DNA from: Glandiceps talaboti | Lineage: Eukaryota > Hemichordata > Enteropneusta > Spengelidae | Length of the DNA: 64,000 nucleotides | Reading direction: 5' to 3' | Assembly: GCF_964340395.1 (NCBI RefSeq) | Contig: NC_135553.1 | Span: 23,143,449-23,207,448, forward strand | Part shown: piece by piece, positions 33,201 to 40,826 of the stretch | How the letters are laid out: every line of letters begins with the position of its first letter | Position numbering within the stretch: position 1 is the stretch's first letter | Notes under the pieces: generated by a model | Told to the model about the DNA's origin: nothing | What the model saw: only the letters and a program-made list of their open reading frames with translations | The model's database searches: none | Position numbers and translations under genes: made by a program

Positions 33201-36200
33201 TGTAATAATCACAAAACATGAGAGTGCAAGTGTGGGTAATCAGGGGTATTTGCACTCATGCTTGCAATGTTTTCTGTCATGCTTTTTTTTCACTTGCTAC
33301 GTTCATGAAGGCACGGCCACAGACAACATTGCAAACACTTATCCAAATACCCAAGTGCGTCCCACTTGCACTCGAATGCTATGTGATTCTATCATGACGA
33401 TCTGATACATGGTGCCGAGATGCATAACATTTTCAAAATGTACCTTTTTGTTGCACATGACTAATTGTAGGCCAAGGAGCAGGCTGTGACGTCACAGTGG
33501 ATGTTTTCTTGGCATTACCAGCCATCTTACTCAGTAACAAATTACGTCTTGCTAGCAAAGCTTCATCACTGTCCAACAAACTGTCTCTGCTACTGTCATC
33601 AATGACAGTTACCGAGGGAACAGTTTTCACCTCAATCACCTCATCCTGTACAGTATCAGTGGCTGGTTTCTTACCAAAGTTTGTGAAAATAGATGCAAGT
33701 TTCACTGGTGCTGTTGGGGGAATATCAAACATCAAAATCAATTGTAAGAAGAAAAAAAAAACATTTTAAAACAAAGACATACATACATTATTGAAAGCTG
33801 TTTCATCCGGCTTTAAATTAAATTCTTATGTACATGTAATTACAAAGAGAAAAAAAAAATTAAAATCTTATGTATGTATGTATGTATGTATGTATGTATG
33901 TATGTATGTATATGTATGTATGTATGTAGTATGCGTGTATGTATGTATGTATGTATGTATGTATGTATGTAGTATGTATGCATGCATGTATGTATGTATG
34001 TATGTATGCAGTGTGTGAACTTAAGGGAAAATGACTACTGGTCATAAGGACCGACATGTAGCAAATACTGCCGGTCCTTAAGGAAAACTGCTGGTCCATA
34101 CTCAATGCAGTTCATGTTCACGACCTATATTTATATACCCTCCATTTACAGATTAAATGATTTTGAACTTTAATATGATACAACATATCTTTAGATATAC
34201 TAAAGTAAACGAGAGTACAACGAATTGTTCACTATCCACTATTATTTTATAAAATTTCCACTCACAGAGTCAACAAATAACTTGGAAGTAAATTTTGATT
34301 CACTACCAAGAAATATTTGACTCTATGAGTAGAGATTTTCATTTGTAACTTTGAACCCAGAGACTATGAATATTCATTCTCGCATAATCTGATCCTATAG
34401 ACTAAAGTGGTCTGAGACTGAATGTATTCATTACACCATAGAAATACATATCCATAGATTGTAGATAATATGGGTGAATGAATCATTAAATATACATTAT
34501 CTGCAATCTCTAAGAGATCACAGTCCTCTCCTTCCTCTCTGTACGATTCACTAAATTCTGAATCACATAATCCAAAGTCAGATTCATCATCTGTGGCAAT
34601 AGCTGATGTAGCTTTCCAACTCTTAGCGAACGTAGACGCACAAATTCATCATGGCAGAAATAAAAGTTTTGTCGCATAACTATCCCTCTTGAAAACTGTG
34701 TATTCACTTTATTTCAATTTCCATCCACAAAAGTGACATGGAGCGGTTTCGTCTTCCTTCAAATATGTACTGAAGGCCCCCCCCCCCCCCTCCCATAAAG
34801 CCCTACCCGTATACCCTACCGTGGTGTATTGATTATCGTCTCTGACTCGACTGTTTGTGTAAGAAATCTGACCATGATGAAGAGAACTATGGCTAAACAT
34901 GTCTTACAATGCAAGTTTTTTTGACGTGGGAGCGTGATATGGTAACTGTACTGTAATGTGTCATCCACTATATGTACCCGTGTTTGGCACGATGCAGTAA
35001 TTTTCCAGATACAACAATGGCAACAAAAATGCAACATTTCTAAGTTTATACGTTGATTACAACATGACAGGACATACATTATCATATGAATCAAATTGAA
35101 AGCAATCAGACTACGCATTTGTTTTACTGTTTTACAAAAAAAAACTATCATCGTACTGAAGATATTTTACGAAGTGTACCTGCCTTCTTTATTAGTTCAA
35201 ACGCCATTTTCAGAGTAGTTTATATGTTTTCCGTCAGTTTGTTTTGATCATGGCCACATACATGGGGAACTCCGGTAAATTGATCGGGAAACCCGCTAAT
35301 ATTTACCGGCTTTAATACCAGCCTTTAAAAAACAGTGTCTGTTTAAATTCGTCTTCTTCTTCGGAAGTTCATTGCTGCCTTCTAAATATCGCCACATACT
35401 TTATAAATACAACGTGGAACTGTCTCAAACACGTTAAAAGTTTCATACACTTAGAACAGTAAACTTTACAACAATTAATATATCATGGCGGGAAAAGACG
35501 CATGCGCTGAATGCGTAAAATGGGTCTGAATGTCTAAGACGTTCTGATTAGTCAAGACACAAATAATTGGAGAAATTCGGTCAATCATGTGTTTGCTAAC
35601 ATAATTTCATAAAGTAAATGCTGTATGCTACGTCATATGTAGACATATCAACATTGACAACAACACGTAGCGAGCTAGCTCTGTGTCGCTTGACTTGAAC
35701 GAGATGATGTCGAGAGTAAAATAGGTAACACAAGATCAGATTCGTGTAGGTGAAATTGGATATATCTTTGAATAAATGTTATTATTTACTCCAAATTTCA
35801 GTCGGTCATAAGGACCGATACGTTGTTGTAATTCTGAAAAACTGTCGGTCCGAACGGAAATCTGTTGGTCTCGGGCCGAAGGACCGGCGTTAATTTCGCA
35901 CGCTGTATGTATGTATGTATGTGTATGTATGTATGTATGTATGTATGTATGTATGTATGTATGTATGTATGTATGTATGCATGTCTGTGTGTGTGTGTGT
36001 CTGTTTCTGTAAGTCTGTATATCTGTGAGTAAAACCACTGGTGTTTCATTAACCTTGCAGTCTGAATTTGATAAGTTTATAGGATCAAGGGAGTGAAACT
36101 GATTTATCCAATCAGGGAAAGTTGACATGTCTGGGATCCATTTTTAGAGGCTGTAAAACCTTTCTCATATATCTCAAACAGTTTTTAAATATTAATCTTC

Positions 36201-39200
36201 AATAATTCAAATATTTGCTGTTAAAGTGAATTCAGTGATTCAACTTAAATCAATGAATCACAAGAGTGGAGTGACTCATCATACTTGATATCTGGGTACA
36301 GTCACTACTACAGTCTGATAGGGCACAACTAAAAGTGTTATTACCTACAGTTTAAACTAACGAATATATTCTGGTTTGTTCACTTACAGGTAAATCCTTG
36401 TATATATAAAGTTACCATATTGAAAATGTTATAACATGTTGGCTGGTATAAAGAATGGTACTAAAGACTTATTTACAGTTTAAGAAGGGAATTTATGCAT
36501 AAATCACTTCTTGGTGTACTGTTGATCTGAACAAATTTCTTTAAACTTTTCATCACTTCAGTGCAGTAAGGTTGTATCTGCCTAATACAGTTGCATAGCC
36601 GATACGACCTTACAGCACAGTGCACTGATAAGATGTTTTGTATATTCTAGTTTGCCTAACAGGTGAATCACTGTAGAAAATAGAAATTTAATTGATTTTG
36701 TTGTTGAAAACAATTTTTCATTGACTATTGTTTAGAACTGAAAAATATGCTAACGATATGCAAATGTATATGTAAATGAGACTGCCCTTTTATTTTTCAA
36801 AAACATGGAGAACACTGCTGGTGATAATTTATGTCGTTTTGGAAATGCTATCACTTTTATTATACAACAAACTGTACATTACCTTTGTTTATGTCACCTT
36901 TTGGTGTTGTTCCCTGTTTGCCACTGCTTACTGATTTTATGGGTTTCTTACCCAAAACTGTATTGATACTTTTGACTGGTTTCTTGGATGACTTTTCATC
37001 TTCTGGTGAGATTGTCAGATTAACTACTTCAACAATCTTTCTCAGACTACCAGTGGATGCTTTCTTTAATAATTTCACAGATGCTGTTTTACGGGGTCTC
37101 CCTCTTCCTCTCTTACCATGTTGTTTGACCTTTGCCCTTTGAAGCAGCTGTTGAGCCTTGGCAACTTTGTTCTATTAGAGTGAAACAAAAATAACAATGT
37201 TATATGCACCCAAAACAAGAAATCTGTGGTTGCTGGTTAACCTAGTCAAACCTACTTTCAGATATGTGTTGATGACTAAACTGATAATTTAAAATATATT
37301 TTAAATTTGCAATGTTTAAAGGGGTAATTTTCAATCCCAGTCAGTGTCTTGACACTTCCTAACGTGTATCAAGCCAATGTTTTCTCACACACAGCCTCAA
37401 AACACAACTATTTTCAAAAAATACAGTGAGAGATTTCTTTCCTGTATAGTTCTAATACTGTAGTCAAACAGTAACCTGATAAAAAATCTGTAATATATGT
37501 AACAAAACAAGTGTCAGCTCTTATTTATATGCAGATTATAGGGCTTGAAATGTATATTTTCTGTTGAGAGTTCCATTTCTGACAGAAGATATAATGCCCG
37601 AGAAAAAGAGAATAGCAAACTTAGATGAGGGGATCTTGACATTTGTACTTTTTTTTGTGTGTAATCAATGAAGATGTGTTTGTCACTAGTAGTAGCATAG
37701 AGAACATGAAGTGTGTTTAATCTTACGATTTGTTAAAAATAACGTTTTGCAAATTCAGCTATTTTCTGGGAAGAATGCTTAGAGTACAAAAGACATGCAT
37801 GGTCTGGGTTATATAATTCATGCAAAATGTCATCACCTTCCCTGATCTATTAAAGTGAACAAGTATTTCACCAAACTTCATTTATTTCGATGTTGTGAAG
37901 TTTAATACTTTTTCCCCAAGGGGTTATTTCTCTGTACACAAAAAAAAATACAAGTTGGGAAAACATTGAATTAACGATCAAAATAAGAAACTATGAAAGA
38001 ATCAAATGGATTACCTTTGCCGTCCTGTTAGTTGTGCTTTGATTTTTCTTGCCACTATCCTGAGAATCATCTGACAAGCTCTTGTTCAATCTCGTAAAGC
38101 GTATCCTGAGTGGACTATTTTTCTCATTCCCTGTGTCTATCATAACTGACTTATAAATCCTTTTACTCGACCTCTTTGAATATCTTCGTTGAGGTGTTTT
38201 GGTCTTCTCAAAATCTGAATCCGACTCTTTGCCACTTTGTTTGCGCTGTTCTTTTGTATGTTTGAAGATTTTTTGAAGTGCTAACTTCTTTCTTGGAGTC
38301 ATACTCTTGCAACGTTTTCTCTTCCTTGATGTCGTATTGACGGGAATGATTGTAACATCACTTTCCGATACTTTTCTACTTCTCCTACTCTTCCTCTTCG
38401 GAGTTTCAGAACACTCAATTTCATCTTCAGTTGTTGTACTTTGAACTTTCTCCGATTGCCTAGTTTTTCTTTTCGGTGTTGGGGTTTCCGCAATAAGGGC
38501 ATCTTTCTTTACTTGTCTACATTTTCTCTGCCTTGTTGTACTCCTGTTGCTGTGTATGCCATCACGCTTCTCTTCACCTTCTGAATCCTTCGGTGTCTTT
38601 GTTTGTTTTGATTCTCTAGTTTTCCTACGCACTGGAGTACTGACATTACTGTTTTCACTTTCACTCTGTTTGTCGGCATCTTTGCCTGAATTCCCCTTCT
38701 CACCTTTCACTTCAATCTTTGACGTTTTCACCTCTGTTTCTTGGTTGGTAACTTTCTTCTCACCCTCCTTATTACTCTGGGCTGGTTTCCTTTTCATGAA
38801 AAAGCTGTGTACCTTCAACTTACTCTGTGAATCTGACTTATTCACGTTAGTGCCACCCTCTTCAATGATACTCAAGTCCTGTTCATTCATATCAACAACG
38901 ACATTTGATTTCCCACGTAAATGTTTCCCATTTGAACGTGTCTGTTCCGGGGATGGACTGTTCCTGTCATTCTCATCCAGTGTGATAACACTGGTGTCTT
39001 TCTCATCACAGATGACTGGGGATGGTGGACCATGTACCAGGGCCTTGGTAGTAATAGTTTTCCCACATGGAATGGGCACAACCTTTTTATCCCTAGCTGT
39101 CCTTTGTTTCTTTGTCTTCTGACAAGATAAATTTCCAACCTTTGATAAGTTTGAACTCTCATCTATACTTTTCTCGCATGTCTTAGTATCCTCTTTGTTG

Positions 39201-40826
39201 GTGGATGTAACTTTAGAAGTACAAGTAAAAATACTGTGTTCAGACTTTACACTAGATACGAGTGTGTCTTTTGAGTCAAGTTCTTCCTCCTCTGTCCCTG
39301 TCTGAACCCTATGATCTGATTTCTCATCAGTACTACTTGTTTCCTCAACCTGTCCCTCAAGATTTTCACTTTCATTTTCATCGTTATCGGTAGTGTTAAG
39401 CAAACTTATTTCAAGTTCACTACTGAGAAACTGTTCATAGCTGATCACTTCAAGACTGTTGTTGTCATTACTATCACCAACATCTTCTTCACTCACACAA
39501 TTTCTACCATTTTCCGTTCTCACCCCATCATCCCCCTCCACCTCGTCTAAACAGTCTCTCTGATCTTTTCCCTCACACTTCTCATCTGTCACACTTTCGA
39601 TTGTAGTTTGACTACCAGTTTTGCCAGTAGAGGTTTCACTGTCAATTTTGCCTGGATGGGTTTCACTGTCATCTTTGCCAGGAGGAGTTTCCCTTTCAAT
39701 CACTGTTCTCTTTCGCTTTGTCTTTTTTGTTCGAGGTTCAGACCCTTCAAAACTGTCAGCAGGAGAAGCAACACATTCCTCAATTTTCCTCTTTTTGACT
39801 TCCTTACTTGAAGTTTGGTGGACTGGGGTGACAAGAATAACAGTTGTATTACTTTCAACATTTAAAGCATCTTGACTTTCATCTAGATTTTCAACAAGAT
39901 CATGGTCATCATCATGTACTTGTTCCTTTGTCTCTTCTCCATCCACTGTGGTTTCAATAGGATTAGCCTTTTCATCACTGCTCTCAGACTTCACTTTAGT
40001 CTTTTTAACAGCTTTCTTCTTCACAACTTTCTTCGTATTTCCATCTGTTTTCTTTCTCTTCTTTTCCTCTTTTGAACCATCCTGACTGGGCACCGATGTT
40101 GACTGTTGGATTTGTTTTGAACTGACCCCGCTTCCCTTTTCTTCTGCTGTTGGACTTTTTTCAACTTTCTTAAAATATCCAAATAGATCTTTAGGCTGTG
40201 TTTTAACTTCCTGCTTTGGTGTTGGTGGTTTGAAGAAGTTTGTGATTGGCACAGTCTTCTGACCAGTTGTGTTTGACAAGGGTTTCTGAAGAGTCTTTTT
40301 AGACTGGAAGAAAATTCACAACAAAATATGTCTTTGAGTATTTAAAGCAACTAAAACTGGGCAATGTAACACAGTATCTTTACCACTAGGTTAGTCTAAC
40401 TAATAACATCCAATAATGACATTGAAAGTGTACATTTTGGTTTCATCTCTAAATCTCATTTTAATAATATGCTATATGTTACATGGGTAAATTCTACCTG
40501 AGATCCAAAGGTTTTTGACCAGGGTTCCCTACCAAAGTTTTCGTACAAAATATACAAAATTGTAGAAACCTATGCAAATTTGACCAGATTTCCCCATCAA
40601 CATTGAAAATGAAAAAAAAAATACTTGGGGAAGAAAAATAGGGAGCTTGTCAATATATGTTATGAAAAGAGAAAAAATAAAAACATGAACCAATAGAACA
40701 ATAATTAACAAAAAAATTAAATTAATTGTTCATTTGTAATTATGAACAAACAAGTCAACCATCCAGGTGTTACATTACAATGTAGCTTACCTGTAACAGA
40801 TTTGCAGCTTCATTGCTGCTTGCCAT
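15623..40826 (-). CDS. ATAD5: ATAD5/Elg1, complete 17-exon gene
   Basis: Coding exons (minus): 40791-40826, 38015-40303, 36883-37171, 33444-33710, 32440-32603, 31650-31800, 30351-30650, 29288-29494, 27726-27889, 27012-27288, 25565-25677, 23824-23917, 22782-22846, 21849-22463, 19312-19904, 17012-17170, 15623-15728. Total 5889 nt, about 1962 aa (human ATAD5 about 1844), and all phases agree. ATAD5 is the large subunit of the RFC-like complex with RFC2-5 that unloads PCNA from chromatin, and in vertebrates it also recruits UAF1-USP1. Seen: PIP-like motif near residues 27-36, disordered basic/acidic N-terminus, AT-hook, LWTDKYQP (1172-1179), Walker A GPCGVGKT (1269-1276), Walker B LILFEE-VD (1414-1421), sensor 1 near 1447-1451, sensor 2 DIRR (1505-1508), conserved C-terminal RFLHYL. 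Confidence 0.93.
15987..16296 (+). repeat. Dispersed repeat family L, copy 1
   Basis: TACATATATGTGCCGCCCTT ... repeated (T)CTAAAATGGGGT-type words ... TTTCCAGCACTGGCCACACA. A reverse-complement copy lies at 20044-20365. In ATAD5 intron 16. Confidence 0.88.
17012..17170 (-). CDS. ATAD5: ATAD5 exon 16
   Basis: 159 nt, acceptor ATTTTGACAG, donor AGAAG|GTACAG, phase 2 at both ends. It encodes residues about 1875-1927, including the conserved C-terminal block DYLPAVRTICRAEKYRE and NAKRR, which joins exon 17's RFLHYL. Typical of ATAD5 C-termini. Confidence 0.92.
17230..17590 (+). repeat. Dispersed repeat family J, copy 2
   Basis: Contains TTCCCCGACATTATTCTTCC, CCTAAGGGGCCTTGTC, CACTGCAGAATCAGTGACGT, CCAGGGTATA and TTGTGCATGGTATAAT, all shared with 62870-63165, and inversely with 10590-10935. 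In ATAD5 intron 15, just upstream (plus-strand order) of the minisatellite. Confidence 0.75.
17615..18635. repeat. 50-bp minisatellite, about 20 copies
   Basis: The unit contains GATACTAGACACACTGTGAT, (T/C)(G/A)CAACTCATACAACTG and GGATACATTTCA(T/C), with an exact 50-bp period over the first eight or so copies. Variants: ATAG/ATATAG insertions (GATACTATAGACAC), GGA(T/C)ACA alternatives, and a shortened GACACGTCATG junction near 18112, 18357 and 18560. That marks a higher-order block repeated at least three times. In ATAD5 intron 15. Confidence 0.97.
18919..19286 (+). mobile_element. Foldback MITE-like element, family D copy 1
   Basis: Ends CGGTTACCCAG ... and ... CTGGGTAACCGAGACT are inverted repeats, with inner inverted CTGGGGAAAC / GTTTCCCCAG. 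The interior matches 42831-43205 in reverse orientation (AATACTTCATGTCCAACATT, GTACTTTCATGACAAGTTAT). It ends 25 nt from the ATAD5 exon 15 donor. Confidence 0.85.
19312..19904 (-). CDS. ATAD5: ATAD5 exon 15
   Basis: 593 nt, acceptor ATTTTTAG, donor CTAAG|GTAAGT. Phase 0 start, phase 2 end. It encodes residues 1678-1874. The segment LESWSEYLDNVSCADLIDRT then WWTAKQTSGLGDQL corresponds to the conserved post-ATPase region of ATAD5, and the remainder is hydrophilic. A frame running past the donor stops at once (TAA), consistent with the donor being real. Confidence 0.9.
20044..20365 (-). repeat. Dispersed repeat family L, copy 2 (inverted)
   Basis: Reverse complement of the 15987-16296 family: GGTAGGGGTGTGTGACCAGT, CAATACCCCATTTTAGACC, CATTTGGGGCAGTTA and AAGGGCGGTACATATATG. 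In ATAD5 intron 14. Confidence 0.88.
20370..21848. other. ATAD5 intron 14 remainder
   Basis: No supported exon. At 20980-21500 a short motif set (GTGTGAAGATAACGTAGTGT, AAAATCGGAATA(C/T)(G/A)GT) recurs three or four times as a diverged tandem array. Otherwise nothing recognised. Confidence 0.5.
21849..22463 (-). CDS. ATAD5: ATAD5 exon 14 (AAA+ lid, sensor 2)
   Basis: 615 nt, acceptor TGTATTACAG, donor CTACAG|GTATAT, phase 0 at both ends. It encodes residues 1473-1677. The start carries NLQVMCLAEDIRTN and LVDLHHSDIRRCIHCLQFW (sensor-2 Arg in DIRR at 1505-1508), diagnostic for the ATAD5 AAA+ lid. The remainder (Asp/Glu/Lys-rich) is variable. Confidence 0.93.
22500..22720. repeat. Fragments of MITE ends
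   Basis: TTAGAGTGGACATATGGATG near 22500 matches the terminus of the 6068-6428 element. TGGAGCTAGTGCAG near 22695 matches the foldback family Q end. In ATAD5 intron 13. Confidence 0.55.
22782..22846 (-). CDS. ATAD5: ATAD5 exon 13
   Basis: 65 nt, acceptor TCTTTGTAG, donor CAATA|GTAAGT. It starts with two bases completing an Asp codon. Residues 1451-1472: DPRFVVPTEGLYEEIILKVP, the conserved stretch just after sensor 1. Confidence 0.9.
22984..23041. repeat. (TG)n microsatellite
   Basis: Pure TG dinucleotide of about 57 bp in ATAD5 intron 12. Confidence 0.97.
23824..23917 (-). CDS. ATAD5: ATAD5 exon 12 (Walker B end, sensor 1)
   Basis: 94 nt, acceptor GCCTATAG, donor ATCAG|GTAATG. Residues 1420-1450: VDIIFEEDKGFWAAINTLM then TTKRPIIMTTS. 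It completes Walker B (EEVD across the exon 11/12 junction) and carries sensor 1. Confidence 0.93.
24010..24090. repeat. AT-rich simple repeats (AAT)n/(TTAAA)n
   Basis: ATAATAATAATAAATTAAAT-type sequence with several short units, in ATAD5 intron 11. Confidence 0.85.
24096..24516. repeat. Two-copy tandem repeat (~328-bp period)
   Basis: TTTATTTG(A/C)A.AT..A...A, GGGTAGTTTGT..TGCT(A/G)AGTTCAAA and TTGCCATGGTAACCAAAAT occur at 24098-24200 and again at 24425-24510. In ATAD5 intron 11. Confidence 0.75.
24925..25060 (-). repeat. tRNA-derived SINE-like sequence, partly duplicated
   Basis: On the minus strand, GTCGGTGACCGAGCATTTAG resembles a degenerate A box region and GTAGGTTCAAACCTG contains a good B box (GGTTCAAACC). 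The 5' part (GACCGAGCATTTAGCTCGTA, GCTGCTTAC) is duplicated at 25009-25060. No complete cloverleaf, so not called as a tRNA gene. In ATAD5 intron 11. Confidence 0.5.
25565..25677 (-). CDS. ATAD5: ATAD5 exon 11 (Walker B)
   Basis: 113 nt, acceptor TGTTGACAG, donor GAAGAG|GTAAGT. Residues about 1382-1419, a Lys/Thr-rich stretch then ASTSLILFEE, the Walker B strand whose acidic pair (EE, followed by VD from exon 12) coordinates Mg-ATP. Confidence 0.93.
25913..26270. mobile_element. MITE-like element, family B copy 2
   Basis: Ends GGCCAAAAAAAG...GAATTGTTTCTGG and CCAGAAACAATTCTTG-TTTTTGGCC are imperfect inverted repeats of about 25-30 bp. Interior as in copies at 5581-5942 and 27913-28140. In ATAD5 intron 10. 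Confidence 0.88.
26280..26420 (-). repeat. Possible SINE fragment with B-box-like motif
   Basis: Minus-strand CCTGGTTCGAGTGCTGG resembles a pol III B box, and CAGCCTGGGTGGA upstream could be a degenerate A box. Only this copy is seen, so the call is weak. Confidence 0.25.
27012..27288 (-). CDS. ATAD5: ATAD5 exon 10
   Basis: 277 nt, acceptor ATCATTACAG, donor GATGAAA|GTAAGA. Residues 1290-1381. It starts FEVNASSKRNGKQILSDLKE then ATQSH, the conserved block that follows Walker A in ATAD5. A Lys/Pro-rich insertion follows (PVHSAFASFLKKP...), matching the family's variable loop before Walker B. HSAFASFLKK is weakly PIP-like. Confidence 0.93.
27726..27889 (-). CDS. ATAD5: ATAD5 exon 9 (Walker A)
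   Basis: 164 nt, acceptor TTTGTATTTCAG, donor TTCAAG|GTGAAA. Residues 1235-1289. A strongly acidic lead (WWYDDDDSDFDVSDESD...) is followed by SVLIKGPCGVGKTASVYACA, the P-loop. The lysine and threonine of GKT are intact. The 3' splice site lies only about 23 nt from a MITE boundary. Confidence 0.95.
27913..28140. mobile_element. MITE-like element, family B copy 3 (shortened)
   Basis: Ends GGCAAAAATAAGTAAAGAAT and AACAATTATTGTTTTGGCC. The interior shares ATCACTTAAATACCCTCGCG and CAGTCTGTAGATTC with the other copies but lacks about 130 bp. It sits directly upstream of ATAD5 exon 9. Confidence 0.85.
28381..28620. mobile_element. MITE-like element, family C copy 2
   Basis: Starts GAGGGGAACATGACG and ends TATTTCCTGGAGAGGCTTTC-CCC. 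The interior (AATCATGAATATTCAGTGTG, TAAGTCCCATGATGCAATGG, GTTTCAATTTGGTGT) matches the element at 14587-15045. In ATAD5 intron 8. Confidence 0.78.
28715..29270. repeat. Foldback family Q copies
   Basis: CACTAGCTGCAACTGGAAC at 28723 and ACTAGTTGTAACTGGAGTAT at 28917 are two left ends about 195 bp apart. TGGAGCTAGTGCAGCTTTTT at 29241 is a right end. In ATAD5 intron 8. Confidence 0.55.
29288..29494 (-). CDS. ATAD5: ATAD5 exon 8
   Basis: 207 nt, acceptor CTTTCATCAG, donor AATG|GTAAGG. Residues 1166-1234. VLWTDKYQPSQMSEIIGNKE then VKKLHSWLSEWK is the RFC-type start of the AAA+ module (the W-x-x-KYQP signature). It ends in a Lys-rich, probably helical or coiled KK/EK linker. Confidence 0.95.
30086..30290. 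repeat. (GACA)n and (CA)n microsatellites
   Basis: Diverged (GACA/GATA)n to about 30205, then nearly pure (CA)n to 30290, 60 bp downstream of the exon 7 donor in ATAD5 intron 7. Confidence 0.96.
30351..30650 (-). CDS. ATAD5: ATAD5 exon 7
   Basis: 300 nt, acceptor CATCTACAG, donor AATTG|GTAAGT, phase 1 at both ends. Residues about 1066-1165, highly charged Lys/Glu/Asp/Arg linker (RRSSRRLQSK, EEKKENDDEKKK) without fold. It occupies the disordered linker preceding the AAA+ module. The call rests on splice phase and position more than on conserved sequence. Confidence 0.8.
30785..31150. repeat. Dispersed repeat, copy 2
   Basis: Related to 8170-8600 (CACAAGCTCAATAAA, CATTTATATATGATGTA, TATGATCGATGTAATG, CAACTTATCAACATCTCAGT). 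In ATAD5 intron 6. Confidence 0.75.
31240..31590. repeat. Foldback family Q copy
   Basis: Left end AACTGCATTCGCTGCAACTGG and right end CTGTTACAGCTAGTGCAGGT are imperfect inverted repeats. In ATAD5 intron 6. Confidence 0.6.
31650..31800 (-). CDS. ATAD5: ATAD5 exon 6
   Basis: 151 nt, acceptor CCATGACAG, donor AAAAG|GTGAGA. Residues 1016-1065. LTRRELSYSIRKRLLQEIIQ followed by NYPVNRWFKRYLVKKK is the conserved helical element upstream of the AAA+ module in ATAD5 proteins. Confidence 0.92.
32440..32603 (-). CDS. ATAD5: ATAD5 exon 5
   Basis: 164 nt, acceptor AATTGTACAG, donor AAAAG|GTTTGT (a GTTTG donor, weaker than consensus). Residues 961-1015, ETSGSGLWNLSLPSSKYL and onward, matching the conserved GLW motif after the HVQQK of exon 4. 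Two other frames are open over part of this stretch, but only this one joins both neighbours in phase. Confidence 0.85.
33444..33710 (-). CDS. ATAD5: ATAD5 exon 4
   Basis: 267 nt, acceptor CCCCCAACAG, donor AAAAAG|GTACAT, phase 1 at both ends. Residues 872-960. VKLASIFTNFGKK near the start is a conserved short hydrophobic motif (PIP-like), followed by a Ser/Asp stretch and then LLARRNLLLSKMAG, with SHVQQK at the end. It can accept either exon 3 or the alternative first exon at 35180-35207. Confidence 0.92.
33868..34014. repeat. (TATG)n microsatellite
   Basis: Interrupted TATG repeat in ATAD5 intron 3, followed at 34035-34110 by GGTCATAAGGACCGACATGT and CGGTCCTTAAGGAAAACTG. The same pairing of a GGTCATAAGGACCGA module with (TATG)n recurs at 35800-35990. 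Confidence 0.95.
35180..35207 (-). CDS. ATAD5: Candidate alternative ATAD5 first coding exon
   Basis: ATG at 35207 in strong context (GAAAATGGCG) opens MAFELIKKA and ends GCAG|GTACAC in phase 1. The leftover G fits exon 4's acceptor (G|CA CCA), giving an in-frame N-terminus that skips exons 1-3. CpG-rich DNA with E2F- and NRF1-like motifs lies 280-310 bp upstream. The product would lack the first 870 or so residues, including the N-terminal PIP-like motif and AT-hook, but keep the AAA+ module. Transcription is inferred. Confidence 0.5.
35470..35720 (-). promoter_or_regulatory. CpG-richer promoter-like region inside ATAD5 intron 3
   Basis: GGCGGGAAAA at about 35485-35494 fits the E2F consensus, and GACGCATGCGCTGA at about 35497-35510 resembles an NRF1 site. 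Several CpGs follow (ACACGTAGCGAGC, TGTCGCTTG, ATGTCGAGAG) in an otherwise CpG-poor intron. It lies just upstream of the candidate first exon at 35180-35207. Confidence 0.45.
35800..35990. repeat. GGTCATAAGGACCGA module plus (TATG)n
   Basis: CGGTCATAAGGACCGATACG, CTGTCGGTCC and GGACCGGCGTTAATTTCGCA, then (TATG)n from about 35906 to 35980 and (TG)n. Related to 33868-34110. Confidence 0.85.
36883..37171 (-). CDS. ATAD5: ATAD5 exon 3 (AT-hook)
   Basis: 289 nt, acceptor ACTCTAATAG, donor AACAAAG|GTAATG. Residues 776-871. KVAKAQQLLQRAKVKQ is a conserved helix. KRGRGRPRK at about 796-804 is an AT-hook-type minor-groove binding motif. A second part, KSINTVLGKKPIKS, is also family-like. Confidence 0.9.
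37320..37480 (-). repeat. Uninterrupted copy of the repeat at 6560-7000
   Basis: On the minus strand: CAGGAAAGAAATCTCTCACT, GGCTTGATACACGTTAGG, GTGTCAAGACACTGACTGGG and ATTGAAAATTACC. It lacks the 6693-6971 insertion and so represents an empty site. In ATAD5 intron 2. Confidence 0.7.
38015..40303 (-). CDS. ATAD5: ATAD5 exon 2 (large disordered N-terminal exon)
   Basis: 2289 nt, acceptor ATTTTCTTCCAG, donor GCAAAG|GTAATC, phase 0 at both ends. Residues 13-775. QKTVPITNFFKPPTP (about 27-41) is PIP-box-like and PKDLFGYFKK (about 50) is the conserved second motif. VISYEQFLSSELE is a conserved ATAD5 block. LKVHSFFMKRK is a third FF motif. NSPLRIRFTRLNK near the end is also conserved. Numerous Lys/Arg clusters suggest nuclear localisation. 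A short 8-residue tandem repeat of the type ET-x-PGK-x-(D)S occurs near 217-245. This region is where vertebrate ATAD5 binds UAF1-USP1, but that site cannot be placed here. Confidence 0.93.
40791..40826 (-). CDS. ATAD5: ATAD5 exon 1 (start codon)
   Basis: ATG at 40826 in good context (AATAATGGCA) gives MASSNEAANLLQ, then donor TTACAG|GTAAGC. Exactly 36 nt, phase 0, joining exon 2. A TTTTTTCCAG acceptor at about 40885 suggests an upstream non-coding exon. Confidence 0.8.

Noticed and set aside
36883-40826. Exons 1-3 as a separate gene from the AAA+ part
   Set aside because: The intronic promoter-like region raised this, but phases join exon 3 to exon 4, and blocks such as SYEQFLSSELE, LRIRFTR and KAQQLLQRAK have counterparts in the N-terminal half of vertebrate ATAD5.
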